This document shows positions 35,642-44,079 of a DNA stretch of 64,000 bases, one piece after another. Origin of the DNA: Allobosea sp. CRIB-10. Lineage in GTDB: Bacteria > Pseudomonadota > Alphaproteobacteria > Rhizobiales > Beijerinckiaceae. A program made the translations under genes and the position numbers. The stretch is from assembly GCF_900112185.1 (NCBI RefSeq), contig NZ_FOKP01000002.1, positions 62,001 through 126,000 on the forward strand. The letters run 5' to 3'. Below the pieces are notes generated by a model that was given only the letters and a program-made list of their open reading frames with translations, was not told the DNA's origin and did not search any database. Numbering within the stretch: the first letter of the stretch is position 1; each line of letters begins with the position of its first letter.

Positions 35642-35743
35642 CGGTCGGTCGCTGAGCAGGGCACGCCGAAATGGGCCGAACGGGCAGTTCGTCGACTGCC
35701 ATCCGTTTCCAGCGCATCGTTTGTTTTTCAAGGGATTGGATGG

Positions 35744-35816
35744 TGCCGCAAGAGGGATTCGAACCCCCGACCCCCTCATTACGAATGAGGTGCTCTACCA
35801 GCTGAGCTATTGCGGC
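35744..35816 (-). tRNA. tRNA-Thr, anticodon CGT
   Basis: Read on the minus strand, acceptor strands GCCGCAA and TTGCGGC pair fully. The D-arm is AGCTCAGCTGGTAGAGC. The anticodon stem CCTCA/TGAGG holds the loop TTCGTAA, giving anticodon CGT. The T-arm contains GGTTCGAATCC. The discriminator A is followed by an encoded CCA (35743-35741). Decodes ACG. Confidence 0.95.
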
Positions 35817-35931
35817 GACGGGTGGGGCTGTATCAGCCCGGCCCCTATTTGACAAGGCGGGCAGGCGTCAGGGCACAGCGGAATTCACGCCTTTGCTGTG
35901 AAATCCCGCAGAGCCCGATCGTCCCCTGCCC

Positions 35932-36876
35932 TCAGCCCTTCTTCAGCTTCTCCGTCTCCGCCTTCTCCTGGCCGAGTGCGACGATGCCGCGGCGGATGGC
36001 GCGCGTGCGGGTGAAATGCTTGTGCAGGGTCTCGCCGTCGCCATAGCGGATGGCGCGGGTGAGCAGCGCGAGATCCTCGTTGAAGCGGCCGAGCATCTCC
36101 AGCACCGCCTCCTTGTTGGCGAGGAAGACGTCGCGCCACATGGTCGGGTCGCTCGCCGCGATCCGGGTGAAATCGCGGAAGCCGCCGGCGGAGAACTTGA
36201 TCACCTCCGACTGCGTCACCGCCGCCAGATCCTCGGCGGTGCCGACGATGTTGTAGGCGATCAGGTGCGGCAGATGGCTGGTGATGGCCAGCACCAGGTC
36301 ATGGTGCTGCGAGCCCATCACCTCGACGATCGCCGCCATGCCCTCCCAGAACTGGCGGGTGCGGGCGATCGCAGCCTCGTCTGTGCCCGGCGGTGGCGTC
36401 AGGATGCACCAGCGATTGAGGAAGAGGCTGGGGAAGCCCGCATCGGGGCCGGAATTCTCGGTGCCGGCAACCGGATGGGCCGGAACGAAATGCACGCCCT
36501 CGGGCAGATGCGGGCTGACCGCCTCGACGACCGCATGCTTGACCGAGCCGACATCCGACAGGATCGCGCCGGCTTTCAGCACGCCGGCGATCTCTTCCGC
36601 GACCGCGCCGCAGGCACCGACCGGCACGCAGAGTACGATATGGTCGGCGTCGCGCGCAGCCTCGAGCGCGCTTTCGGCGATGTCATGGCCAAGATCGAGC
36701 TCGCGGGCGCGGCGACGGACATCGGCGTCGCGATCGCTCAGCACGATCTGGCGGGCGAGGTTGAGCTCCTTGGCCGCATGCGCGATTGAGGAGCCGATCA
36801 GGCCGATGCCGATGATGGCGAGCCGCCCGAACAGCGGCTCGTCGCGGCGCGGCGCGAACGTTTCCGGCGCGCTCAC
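35932..36876 (-). CDS. tyrA: prephenate/arogenate dehydrogenase (cyclohexadienyl dehydrogenase)
   Basis: This 314-residue protein has an N-terminal Rossmann fold, [20 protein letters not shown], for NAD(P). It has the catalytic-region signature [19 protein letters not shown] and a helical dimerisation domain with [16 protein letters not shown]. It oxidatively decarboxylates prephenate or arogenate toward tyrosine. It overlaps the aminotransferase gene by 4 bp, so aminotransferase and dehydrogenase are translated together. There is no ACT domain, as usual for alphaproteobacterial TyrC-like proteins. Confidence 0.93.
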   Translation of the reverse strand: MSAPETFAPRRDEPLFGRLAIIGIGLIGSSIAHAAKELNLARQIVLSDRDADVRRRARELDLGHDIAESALEAARDADHIVLCVPVGACGAVAEEIAGVLKAGAILSDVGSVKHAVVEAVSPHLPEGVHFVPAHPVAGTENSGPDAGFPSLFLNRWCILTPPPGTDEAAIARTRQFWEGMAAIVEVMGSQHHDLVLAITSHLPHLIAYNIVGTAEDLAAVTQSEVIKFSAGGFRDFTRIAASDPTMWRDVFLANKEAVLEMLGRFNEDLALLTRAIRYGDGETLHKHFTRTRAIRRGIVALGQEKAETEKLKKG

Positions 36877-37982
36877 TTAGGCTGGCCCAGGAACTCGGCC
36901 AGGGCCGCCACGACGAGGCGGTTCGCCTCCTCGCTGCCGATGGTCATGCGCAGCGCGTCCGGCAGGCCGTAGGAGGCGACCGAGCGCAGGATCAGCCCGC
37001 GCTGGGTCAGGAAGGCGTCGGCCTCCTTGGCGCTCTTGCCGGCAGCGGCCGGGAAATGGATCAGGATGAAGTTGCCGACCGAGGGTGTGACGACAAGACC
37101 GAGCTTCTCCAGCTCGGCCGTGGTCCAGGCCAGCCATTTGTCGTTGTGCTCGATCGCCGAGGCGATATGAGCCTCGTCGGCGATCGCGGCGACGCCGGCT
37201 TCGATCGCGGCGCCGTTGACGTTGAAGGGGCCGCGGGTGCGGTTCAGCGCATCGATGATGTGGGCGGGACCATAGGCCCAGCCGAGGCGCAGATTCGCCA
37301 GGCCGTAGATCTTCGAGAAGGTGCGGGTCATCACGACGTTCTCTGATGTCGCGACCAGCTCGAGACCCGAGGCATAGTCGTTGCGCCGGACATATTCGGC
37401 ATACGCCGCGTCCAGCACCAGCAGGACATGCGGCGGCAGGCCGGCCTGCAGGCGCTTGACCTCGTCGAAGGGCAGATAGGTGCCGGTCGGGTTGTTGGGG
37501 TTGGCGAGGAAGACGATCTTGGTGCGCGGGGTCACCGCGGCGAGGATCGCGTCGATATCGGCCGTCAGGTTCTTTTCGGGCACGATCACCGGCTTGCCGC
37601 CGGCGGCAAGAATCGCAATCTTGTAGACGAGGAAGCCGTGCTCAGTGAACACGCCCTCATCGCCATCGCCGAGATAGACCTTGGTGATCAGCTGCAGCAA
37701 TTCATCCGAGCCGGTGCCGCAGACGATGCGGTTGGCGTCGAGCCCGTAGCGGCCGGCGATCGCCTCGCGCAGCTTCGTCGCCGAGCCATCGGGATAGAGT
37801 TCGAGCTTGCCGGAGAGATTGCCATAGGCGGCGATCGCCTTCGGGCTCGGGCCGAGCGGGGTCTCGTTGGAGGAGAGCTTGTGCAGCTTGACGCCGGCCG
37901 GGGCCGAGGACTTGCCGGGGACATAGGCCTCGATGTCGAGGACGCCGGGACGCGGGACGGGGCGGGGAGCGGGCAGAGCCAT
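36873..37982 (-). CDS. hisC: histidinol-phosphate/aromatic aminotransferase (HisC type)
   Basis: This 369-residue class I/II PLP aminotransferase has [14 protein letters not shown] near the N-terminus, [14 protein letters not shown], and the Schiff-base lysine in [20 protein letters not shown], all HisC wording. Placement between chorismate mutase and tyrA indicates that it acts mainly on prephenate, phenylpyruvate or 4-hydroxyphenylpyruvate here, perhaps in addition to histidinol phosphate. The gene starts 23 bp after the chorismate mutase stop. Confidence 0.92.
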   Translation of the reverse strand: MALPAPRPVPRPGVLDIEAYVPGKSSAPAGVKLHKLSSNETPLGPSPKAIAAYGNLSGKLELYPDGSATKLREAIAGRYGLDANRIVCGTGSDELLQLITKVYLGDGDEGVFTEHGFLVYKIAILAAGGKPVIVPEKNLTADIDAILAAVTPRTKIVFLANPNNPTGTYLPFDEVKRLQAGLPPHVLLVLDAAYAEYVRRNDYASGLELVATSENVVMTRTFSKIYGLANLRLGWAYGPAHIIDALNRTRGPFNVNGAAIEAGVAAIADEAHIASAIEHNDKWLAWTTAELEKLGLVVTPSVGNFILIHFPAAAGKSAKEADAFLTQRGLILRSVASYGLPDALRMTIGSEEANRLVVAALAEFLGQPK

Positions 37983-38005
37983 GGGGCTGGACCTTGAAGG
38001 AGTGA

Positions 38006-38839
38006 TCAGCGGACGGGTTTGAAGGCGAAGCGGGCGGCGTGGCTACCGATCTCGGTCAGCTCCTTGAGGCCCGCGGATTCGAGTGCGCTGCGGATGGCTT
38101 CAACCGGGGTTTCACCGGCGGCGGCCACCAGCAGCGCCAGATGCGAGCCGTCGGCGGCGCTGGCCGAGACCTCGGCGAGATGCTGGGCAAGGCCGTGGCG
38201 AAGCTGCTCCGACCAGCGCTCGACGCGGGCGGCATAGAGCACGATCTCGCGTACGGCGGCGTCGGTCAGGGGCTTGGCGATGCAGTAGACCGGCGTGCCG
38301 GCCGGATGGTCCGGCCGCTCGATGAAGGGCAGGCGCGCGATGATCTTGGGCTGGTCGGCGCCGATCAGGTCACGCCACCAGACGCCGGCGCTGGCGCCCA
38401 GATCCATGCGGAAGATGCCGAGATCGCCGGCCGAGTCCGCCACCGCCGCGATCACGGCGCGGGCGTCCTCATGGGTGACGAAAGGCACGGTGAAGCCGAA
38501 ATGGAAGCGGGCGCTGTCGCGCATCGGCGCGTCGCCGCCGGAGATATCGGCATGGACCGAATAATTCGCCTGCACGAAGGTGAAGGTCGCGATGATGATG
38601 CGCCAGATGCTCTCGACCGTGTCCAGCGGGAGCAGCCCCTGATGGCGCAGGGCGAGGCGCTTCATCATGTCGGCCTCGCGGCCGGGGCGGAAGGCCGAGC
38701 CGGACACTTGCGTCTTCTTGATCGCGATCAGCGTCTCGATGATCTGCGAGCGCTCCATCAGCAGGCCGTGCATCGCCGCATCGATGCGGTCGATCTCGCT
38801 GCGCAGGTCGGCGAGCGTGGTCGGGGCGGCTTGCGTCAT
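38006..38839 (-). CDS. AroQ-type chorismate mutase with a C-terminal extension
   Basis: This 277-residue protein has chorismate mutase type II at residues 1-90: [34 protein letters not shown] and [13 protein letters not shown] hold the expected R, K, R and E/D contacts. The remaining 185 residues are not a standard dehydratase or dehydrogenase domain but resemble the conserved tail found in Hyphomicrobiales homologues. Function: chorismate to prephenate. First gene of the aroQ-hisC-tyrA operon. Confidence 0.88.
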   Translation of the reverse strand: MTQAAPTTLADLRSEIDRIDAAMHGLLMERSQIIETLIAIKKTQVSGSAFRPGREADMMKRLALRHQGLLPLDTVESIWRIIIATFTFVQANYSVHADISGGDAPMRDSARFHFGFTVPFVTHEDARAVIAAVADSAGDLGIFRMDLGASAGVWWRDLIGADQPKIIARLPFIERPDHPAGTPVYCIAKPLTDAAVREIVLYAARVERWSEQLRHGLAQHLAEVSASAADGSHLALLVAAAGETPVEAIRSALESAGLKELTEIGSHAARFAFKPVR

Positions 38840-38994
38840 GATGGCCAGACTTCTTTAATCGTGCCGGTCTCTTAGCTGTCGCCGAAGGGCTTGGCAAAGC
38901 GCTCGCAACGCATCGCCGCGTTGACAGACGGGAAGAGCCGCGCCATCGGTAGTGTCCGCTATTACGAACGGACCGGACGACAAGACAAATCCGA

Positions 38995-40173
38995 ATGCCG
39001 AACCGGACGCAAGATCCCGAGCTTCTCACCGACCCTCTGGCCGAGGCCAATCGGCCTTCGAGCCTGCTCGCCCAATTCGGGCCGGACAAGGCCCTGCAGC
39101 TCGATTCCGGCGCGACGCTGGAGCACTGGCAGATCGCCTATCAAACCTATGGCGAGCTCAATGCGGCGCGTTCCAACGCGGTATTGGTCTGCCACGCCCT
39201 GACCGGCGACCAATATGTCGCGAGCCGCAACCCGGTCACCGGCAAGGGCGGCTGGTGGACGGCGATGATCGGGCCGGGCAAGCCCGTGGATACCGACCGC
39301 TTCTTCGTGATCTGCGCCAATGTGCTCGGCGGCTGCATGGGCACGACCGGCCCGGCCTCGACCAATCCCGAGACGGGCAAGCCCTGGGGCCTTGCCTTCC
39401 CGATGGTGACGATCCGCGACATGGTGCGGGCGCAGGCGCATCTCATCGACTCGCTCGGCATCGACACACTGTTCTGCGTCGCCGGTGGCTCGATGGGCGG
39501 GATGCAGGTGCTGCAATGGGCGGCGAGCTATCCGACGCGGGTGTTCTCGGCGCTGCCGCTCGCCACCGCCGCCAAGCACTCGGCCCAGAACATCGCGTTC
39601 CACGAGGTCGGCCGACAGGCGGTGATGGCCGATCCGGACTGGCGCCAGGGGCGCTATCTCGACGAGGGCACGCGCCCGGCCAAGGGGCTCTCTGTCGCGC
39701 GCATGGGCGCGCACATCACCTATCTCTCGGAGCCGGCGCTGCATCGCAAGTTCGGCCGCAAGCTGCAGGAACGCAGCGCCCCGACCTTCACCTTCGACGC
39801 GGATTTTCAGGTCGAGAGCTACCTGCGCCATCAAGGCGTCAGCTTCGTCGAGCGCTTCGACGCCAACTCCTATCTCTATGTGACGCGCGCGATGGACTAT
39901 TTCGACCTAGGCGCCGACCATGACGGCGTGCTGGCGAAAGCCTTCGCCGGGACGCGGACGCGCTTCTGCGTCGCGTCCTTCACCTCCGACTGGCTGTTCC
40001 CGACTAGCGATTCGCGCGCCATCGTGCACGCACTCAATGCAGCCGGAGCCTCGGTCTCCTTCGTCGAGCTCGAAAGCGACAAGGGCCACGACGCCTTCCT
40101 GCTGGAGGAGCCCAATCTGTTCGCGACGACGCGCGGCTTCATCGGCGCCGCGGCGCGAGCCTGGGGGATCTGA
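38995..40173 (+). CDS. metX: homoserine O-acetyltransferase
   Basis: This 392-residue alpha/beta-hydrolase-fold acyltransferase has nucleophile motif GGSMGG with Ser166, [11 protein letters not shown] and [17 protein letters not shown] near the N-terminus. The catalytic Asp (FTSDWLFP) and His ([10 protein letters not shown]) are near the C-terminus. It activates homoserine with an acyl group (acetyl or succinyl, which sequence alone cannot settle) for methionine synthesis. It is divergent to the tyrosine operon and followed by metW. I looked for a SAM-II leader and did not see one. Confidence 0.93.
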   Translation: MPNRTQDPELLTDPLAEANRPSSLLAQFGPDKALQLDSGATLEHWQIAYQTYGELNAARSNAVLVCHALTGDQYVASRNPVTGKGGWWTAMIGPGKPVDTDRFFVICANVLGGCMGTTGPASTNPETGKPWGLAFPMVTIRDMVRAQAHLIDSLGIDTLFCVAGGSMGGMQVLQWAASYPTRVFSALPLATAAKHSAQNIAFHEVGRQAVMADPDWRQGRYLDEGTRPAKGLSVARMGAHITYLSEPALHRKFGRKLQERSAPTFTFDADFQVESYLRHQGVSFVERFDANSYLYVTRAMDYFDLGADHDGVLAKAFAGTRTRFCVASFTSDWLFPTSDSRAIVHALNAAGASVSFVELESDKGHDAFLLEEPNLFATTRGFIGAAARAWGI

Positions 40174-40200
40174 CGATGCTTTGCCCGCCGCCCCTTCCTC

Positions 40201-40291
40201 GTCATGGTCGGGCTTGTCCCGACCATCCACGTCTTCCTTCGGCGAGGACGGTGTTCAAGACGTGGATGCTCGCCACAAGGGCGCGCATGAC
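40201..40291. repeat. nested palindromic intergenic repeat between metX and metW
   Basis: Outer arms GTCATG (40201-40206) and CATGAC (40286-40291) enclose a hairpin GGTCGGG-CTTGT-CCCGACC (40206-40224). An 11-bp perfect pair ATCCACGTCTT (40225-40235) and AAGACGTGGAT (40258-40268) follows. The shape matches repeats typical of Hyphomicrobiales genomes. It lies within the metX-metW transcript. Confidence 0.75.
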
Positions 40292-40327
40292 GGCGTGGTT
40301 CGCGCGTCCTGCGACGGAAAGCATCCA

Positions 40328-40951
40328 GTGGCCCTGATCGACACCCAGACCAATCGCATCGACCTGCGCCTCGTCGCCGAGATGGTGACGCCGGGCTCGC
40401 GCGTGCTCGATGTCGGCTGCGGCGACGGCGAACTGTTGTCGCTGCTCGCCGAGACGCGTGGTGTCGACGGCCGCGGCATCGAATTGTCGCGCGAGGGCGT
40501 CGCCGGCTGCGTCGCACGCGGACTTTCGGTGATCCAGGGCGATGCCGACACCGACCTCGCCGACTATCCCGACGATAGCTTCGATTACGTCATCCTCTCC
40601 CAGACCATCCAGGCGACGCGCAATCCGCGCCATGTGCTGGAGCACATGTTGCGCATCGGCCGGCGGGCCATCGTCTCCTTCCCGAATTTCGGACATTGGC
40701 GGATGCGCGCCCAGGTCTTCTTCATGGGCCGGATGCCGGTGACCGACTCCCTGCCCTACACCTGGTGGGAGACGCCAAACATCCATTTCTGCACGATCCG
40801 CGACTTCGTCGCGCTCTGCGACACGGTCGGTGCGGAAAAGGAGCGCGCGGTGGCGCTCGACGTCGCCGGCGGCAAGGTCGGCGTTAGCGCGCCCTGGTGG
40901 TTCTGGAACCTGTTCGGCGCGCAGGCGGTGTTCCTGCTCAAGCGAGGGTAG
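40328..40951 (+). CDS. metW: methionine biosynthesis protein MetW (SAM-dependent methyltransferase fold)
   Basis: This 207-residue protein begins at GTG 40328 (VALIDTQTNRIDL), the usual MetW start. It has SAM motif RVLDVGCGDGELL, VLSQTIQATRNPRHVLEHML and SFPNFGHWRMRAQVFF, the MetW signature. MetW accompanies MetX and supports acyltransferase activity in metX-metW organisms. Longer in-frame extensions upstream run through the palindromic repeat and are rejected. Confidence 0.9.
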   Translation: MALIDTQTNRIDLRLVAEMVTPGSRVLDVGCGDGELLSLLAETRGVDGRGIELSREGVAGCVARGLSVIQGDADTDLADYPDDSFDYVILSQTIQATRNPRHVLEHMLRIGRRAIVSFPNFGHWRMRAQVFFMGRMPVTDSLPYTWWETPNIHFCTIRDFVALCDTVGAEKERAVALDVAGGKVGVSAPWWFWNLFGAQAVFLLKRG

Positions 40952-41014
40952 CGCGGGAACCGCGACTAATTTTTCCCGGATGGATTCCTCTGCGAGACGC
41001 CGATCGCATGGGCT

Positions 41015-41165
41015 CCTCCCTTCCCCCTTGTGGGGAAGGGTATGGGATGGGGGGCGAACGACCGGGTGCAAGGTTGTTCGTAGAAGCCGACGGGCCCACT
41101 TCCAGGCCAATCCGCTCCGACTTTACGCCCCCCACCCCTATCCCCTCCCACAAGGGGGAGGGGTT
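41015..41165. repeat. G/C-skewed inverted repeat between converging metW and GH15 genes
   Basis: The left arm at about 41018-41056 (CCTTCCCCCTTGTGGGGAAGG then TATGGGATGGGG) and the right arm at about 41126-41165 (CCCCACCCCTATCCC then CCACAAGGGGGAGGG) are complementary apart from a few mismatches. They would make a long hairpin on either transcript. Its place between converging genes fits a bidirectional transcription stop. The rest of the 263-bp gap is featureless. Confidence 0.75.
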
Positions 41166-41214
41166 TCCCACGCCTCACTGGAAGCTACGCGCTCCACCCG
41201 AGAATAACGGCGCC

Positions 41215-43053
41215 TCAAAACGCCTCTTCCCAGTTCCGGCTCAACCGCATCGCCGAGTTGATCAGACCGACCATCGAATAGGTCTGCGGGAAGTTGCCCC
41301 AGAGCTCGCCGGTTTCCAGGTCGGCGTCCTCCGAGAGCAGGCCGAAGCTGTTGCGGCGCTGCAGGATGCGGCCGAACAGCTCCTTGGCCTCGTCCTTGCG
41401 GCCGATCGCGTGCAGCGCGTCGACATACCAGAAGGCGCAGATCAGGAAGCCGGTGTGCATGAAGCCGAAATCGTCTTCGGTGCCGTAGCGCAAGATCAGG
41501 TCGCCGCGCCCCAGCTCGCGACCGATCGCCTCGACCGTCGCGATGTAGCGGGGATCGTCGGGGGTGACGAAGCCGAGCTCGGCGATCAGCAGCAAGGTCG
41601 CATCGAGATCGGTACCGTCGAAGGTCGAGACGAAATGGCCCTTCTCCTGGTTCCAGATCCGGTCGGAGATGATGCCCTTCAGGCGCTTGGCCTCGCCGCG
41701 CCAATAGTCCTTGCGGTCGGCGCGGCCGAGCGTGCCGGCGATGCGGGCAAGCCGGTCGCAGGCCGCCCAGCACATCACGCTGGAGAAGGAGTGGACCACC
41801 TCCTTCTCGCGCAACTCCCAGGGGCCGGCATCGGGCTTGTCGAAGACGGCGATGGCGCGCTCGCCCATGCGTTCCAGCTGGGCGAAGAGGGCTTCCTTGC
41901 CGGGCTGGATCAGGCGGCGATCGAAGAAGGAATGAGTCGCGGCCAGGACGACGGCGCCATAGCCGTCGTTCTGAATCTGCGTCGCCGCGCCGTTGCCGAC
42001 ACGGACCGGCTGATGGCCGCGATAGCCGGCGAGGTTCGGCACCTCGAACTCGCGCAGTTCGCCGCCGCGCGTGATCGGGTAGAGCGGCGGCAGGTGCTCG
42101 GCGCCGCTCTCCGAATAGGTGTCGACGATATTGGTGATGAAGCCGAGATAGTCCTCCATCGTCCGCGTCGTGCCAAGGCGATTGAGGGCGTGGACGACGA
42201 AATAGGCGTCGCGCAGCCAGCAGAAGCGATAGTCCCAGTTGCGCTGCGTGCCCGGCGCCTCTGGGATAGAGGTCGTCAGCGCCGCGACGATGGCGCCGCT
42301 CTCCTCGAAGGAGCAGAGCTTCAGCGTGATTGCGGCGCGGATGACCTCGCGCTGCCATTCGAAGGGAATCGAGAGCGAGCGGACCCAGTCGCGCCAGTAA
42401 TCGGTAGTCTTGTCGAGGAATTCGCGCGAGGTCGTCTCGATCTCGGCGCGCAGGGCCTCGTCCGAGCCGATGAAGAAGGAGAACGGCTTCTCGACCGCAA
42501 AGGGGATGCTCTCCAGCACATAGGAGACAGGCGCGTCAGTCGTCAGCCGGATCGTCTGGTCGGCGCCGACGAAGCGGACATGGTTGGAGCCGCGGGTGAT
42601 CTCGTCGGGCTCCTCCCCGAGGCCGAGGCAGGGCTTGACCACGACGCGGATGCGCGGGCGCCCGGAAATGCGCCGGACACGGCGCACCAGCTGCGGCGGC
42701 CGGAAGAAGCGCTCATAGCGGACGAAACGCGGGGCGAAATCGAGAATCTCCAGCGCATTGCCCTGGTCGTCGGAGAGCACCGAGGAGAGGATCGCGGTGT
42801 TGTCGAGATAGCTCTGCTCACAGCGGGTCATCCCGACCATCTCGATGGCGAAGACGCCCTTCTTCGGCAGGGCGTCGCCGTCGTCGATCTGGTTGTCGAT
42901 CAGCGAGCAGAACACCGGGTCGCGGTCGAAGCGCGGAAAGCAGCTCCAGACGATGCGCGCCTGCCGGTCGATCAGCGCAGCGATCGTGCAATTGCCGATG
43001 ACGCCGAGATCGAGCGAGGCCACTCTCGGCGAGGCGGTGGTCGTCACAGTCAT
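41215..43053 (-). CDS. glycoside hydrolase family 15 protein (glucoamylase/trehalase-like)
   Basis: This 612-residue protein has an N-terminal beta-sandwich domain (about 1-260, starting LDLGVIGNCTIAALIDRQAR) and an (alpha/alpha)6 barrel containing GTQRNWDYRFCWLRDAYFVVHAL. That is the GH15 motif just after the inserted linker. No signal peptide, so it is intracellular. GH15 members of this architecture include alpha,alpha-trehalases as well as glucoamylases. Standing 14 bp after otsB and beside otsA, trehalose breakdown or turnover is the best guess. Confidence 0.9.
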   Translation of the reverse strand: MTVTTTASPRVASLDLGVIGNCTIAALIDRQARIVWSCFPRFDRDPVFCSLIDNQIDDGDALPKKGVFAIEMVGMTRCEQSYLDNTAILSSVLSDDQGNALEILDFAPRFVRYERFFRPPQLVRRVRRISGRPRIRVVVKPCLGLGEEPDEITRGSNHVRFVGADQTIRLTTDAPVSYVLESIPFAVEKPFSFFIGSDEALRAEIETTSREFLDKTTDYWRDWVRSLSIPFEWQREVIRAAITLKLCSFEESGAIVAALTTSIPEAPGTQRNWDYRFCWLRDAYFVVHALNRLGTTRTMEDYLGFITNIVDTYSESGAEHLPPLYPITRGGELREFEVPNLAGYRGHQPVRVGNGAATQIQNDGYGAVVLAATHSFFDRRLIQPGKEALFAQLERMGERAIAVFDKPDAGPWELREKEVVHSFSSVMCWAACDRLARIAGTLGRADRKDYWRGEAKRLKGIISDRIWNQEKGHFVSTFDGTDLDATLLLIAELGFVTPDDPRYIATVEAIGRELGRGDLILRYGTEDDFGFMHTGFLICAFWYVDALHAIGRKDEAKELFGRILQRRNSFGLLSEDADLETGELWGNFPQTYSMVGLINSAMRLSRNWEEAF

Positions 43054-43067
43054 GCCTGTTCCTGAAG

Positions 43068-43865
43068 TCAGCCCTGGAGGAAGGATTCGAGCGTGAGGTC
43101 GCCGCCTTCGGCAGCGGCAAGGAGAACATGGCGCAGCGCCGTCGGCGAAGCGAGGCGATGGCGGGCGCAGGTCTCACCATCCCCGATCCGGATCGACAGG
43201 CCATCCGTGTCATTGACCGTGGCAAAGCCGTCCTCGTCGGTGATGTCGTCGCCGATGAAGACAGGGGTGCGGCCGACATAAGTGTCCTGCTGCATCAGCC
43301 AGGTAATGGCGCCGCCCTTGCTCGCGCTCGCCGGAACCAGCTCGGCGACAGCCTTGCCCCGCTGCAGGCGCATGGACGGGCCGATCTCGGCGGCGACATC
43401 CTCCATCAGTGCCAGCGCCTCGTCGGCAAGCGACGGCGCCAGCCGCCAATGCAGCGCCACCGATTGGCGCTTGTCCTCGACGATGACGCCGATATGGGTG
43501 TTGGCGAAGCGGACCATCTTGCGGATCGCAGCCTTCAGCGCCTCCGAAGGCGCGGCGAGCGGCGCCTCGGCGCCGTCGAGACGGATCTGGGCGCCGTGCA
43601 AGCCGGCGGCGTCGAAACGATAGGGCGTCATCATCTCGTCGAGCAGTGCGACCGGCCGACCCGAGACCAGAGCCAGCGCGCCGCCAAGCCGCTGACGTAG
43701 CGCCTCCAGCGCTTCCGGCAGGCGCCGGTCGATCTTCACATCCTCCGGCGAAGGGGCGATCTCGACCAGGGTTCCATCGAAATCCAGGAACAGCGCGATC
43801 TGCCCGGTGAGGGCAGCGGCTTTTGCGGGAGGCTCGGCGATTTCGGGGCTCAGCATCTCTGACAT
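43068..43865 (-). CDS. otsB: trehalose-6-phosphate phosphatase
   Basis: This 265-residue HAD-superfamily phosphatase has motif I FLDFDGTLVEI with Asp28 and Asp30, a C1 cap, and motif IV VFIGDDITDEDGF. The trehalose-phosphatase signature ALVSGRPVALLDEM is present. It converts trehalose 6-phosphate to trehalose. It is divergent to otsA with a 214-bp promoter region between, and upstream of the GH15 gene on the same strand. Confidence 0.93.
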   Translation of the reverse strand: MSEMLSPEIAEPPAKAAALTGQIALFLDFDGTLVEIAPSPEDVKIDRRLPEALEALRQRLGGALALVSGRPVALLDEMMTPYRFDAAGLHGAQIRLDGAEAPLAAPSEALKAAIRKMVRFANTHIGVIVEDKRQSVALHWRLAPSLADEALALMEDVAAEIGPSMRLQRGKAVAELVPASASKGGAITWLMQQDTYVGRTPVFIGDDITDEDGFATVNDTDGLSIRIGDGETCARHRLASPTALRHVLLAAAEGGDLTLESFLQG

Positions 43866-44010
43866 GGCATCTGGTTAGAAGGCGAAGCGGGCGAAAGGAC
43901 GACAGGCCGTCCCCTCATCGCCACATTCGAGGTTCAGTTTGGCACGAGGTCGCCATGATCCGGTCACGGCGGCGACGCGATCCGGCTCGGGAAGCCCGGC
44001 CTGCACACGA

Positions 44011-44035
44011 AACATTACGCCTGCCCGCGCGTTCT
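44011..44035 (-). promoter_or_regulatory. weak general-stress (EcfG-like) promoter candidate upstream of otsB
   Basis: On the minus strand AGAAC (44035-44031) is followed after 17 bases by GTT (44013-44011). That resembles the alphaproteobacterial EcfG pattern GGAAC-N16/17-(C)GTT with one mismatch. It lies about 145 bp before the otsB start. Trehalose genes are frequent members of that regulon. Only a pattern match. Confidence 0.25.
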
Positions 44036-44079
44036 GTTCCCGCGCCATTGTCGCAAGCGTCAGCAAAAAGTGAGGCATC

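Noticed and set aside
35744..35816. tRNA-Thr as the boundary of a genomic island
   Set aside because: No integrase, direct repeat of the tRNA end or change in composition was seen on either side.
38860..38994. Possible SAM-II riboswitch upstream of metX
   Set aside because: I looked for the conserved pseudoknot core used by alphaproteobacterial metX/metA leaders and did not find it. A covariance-model scan would settle it.
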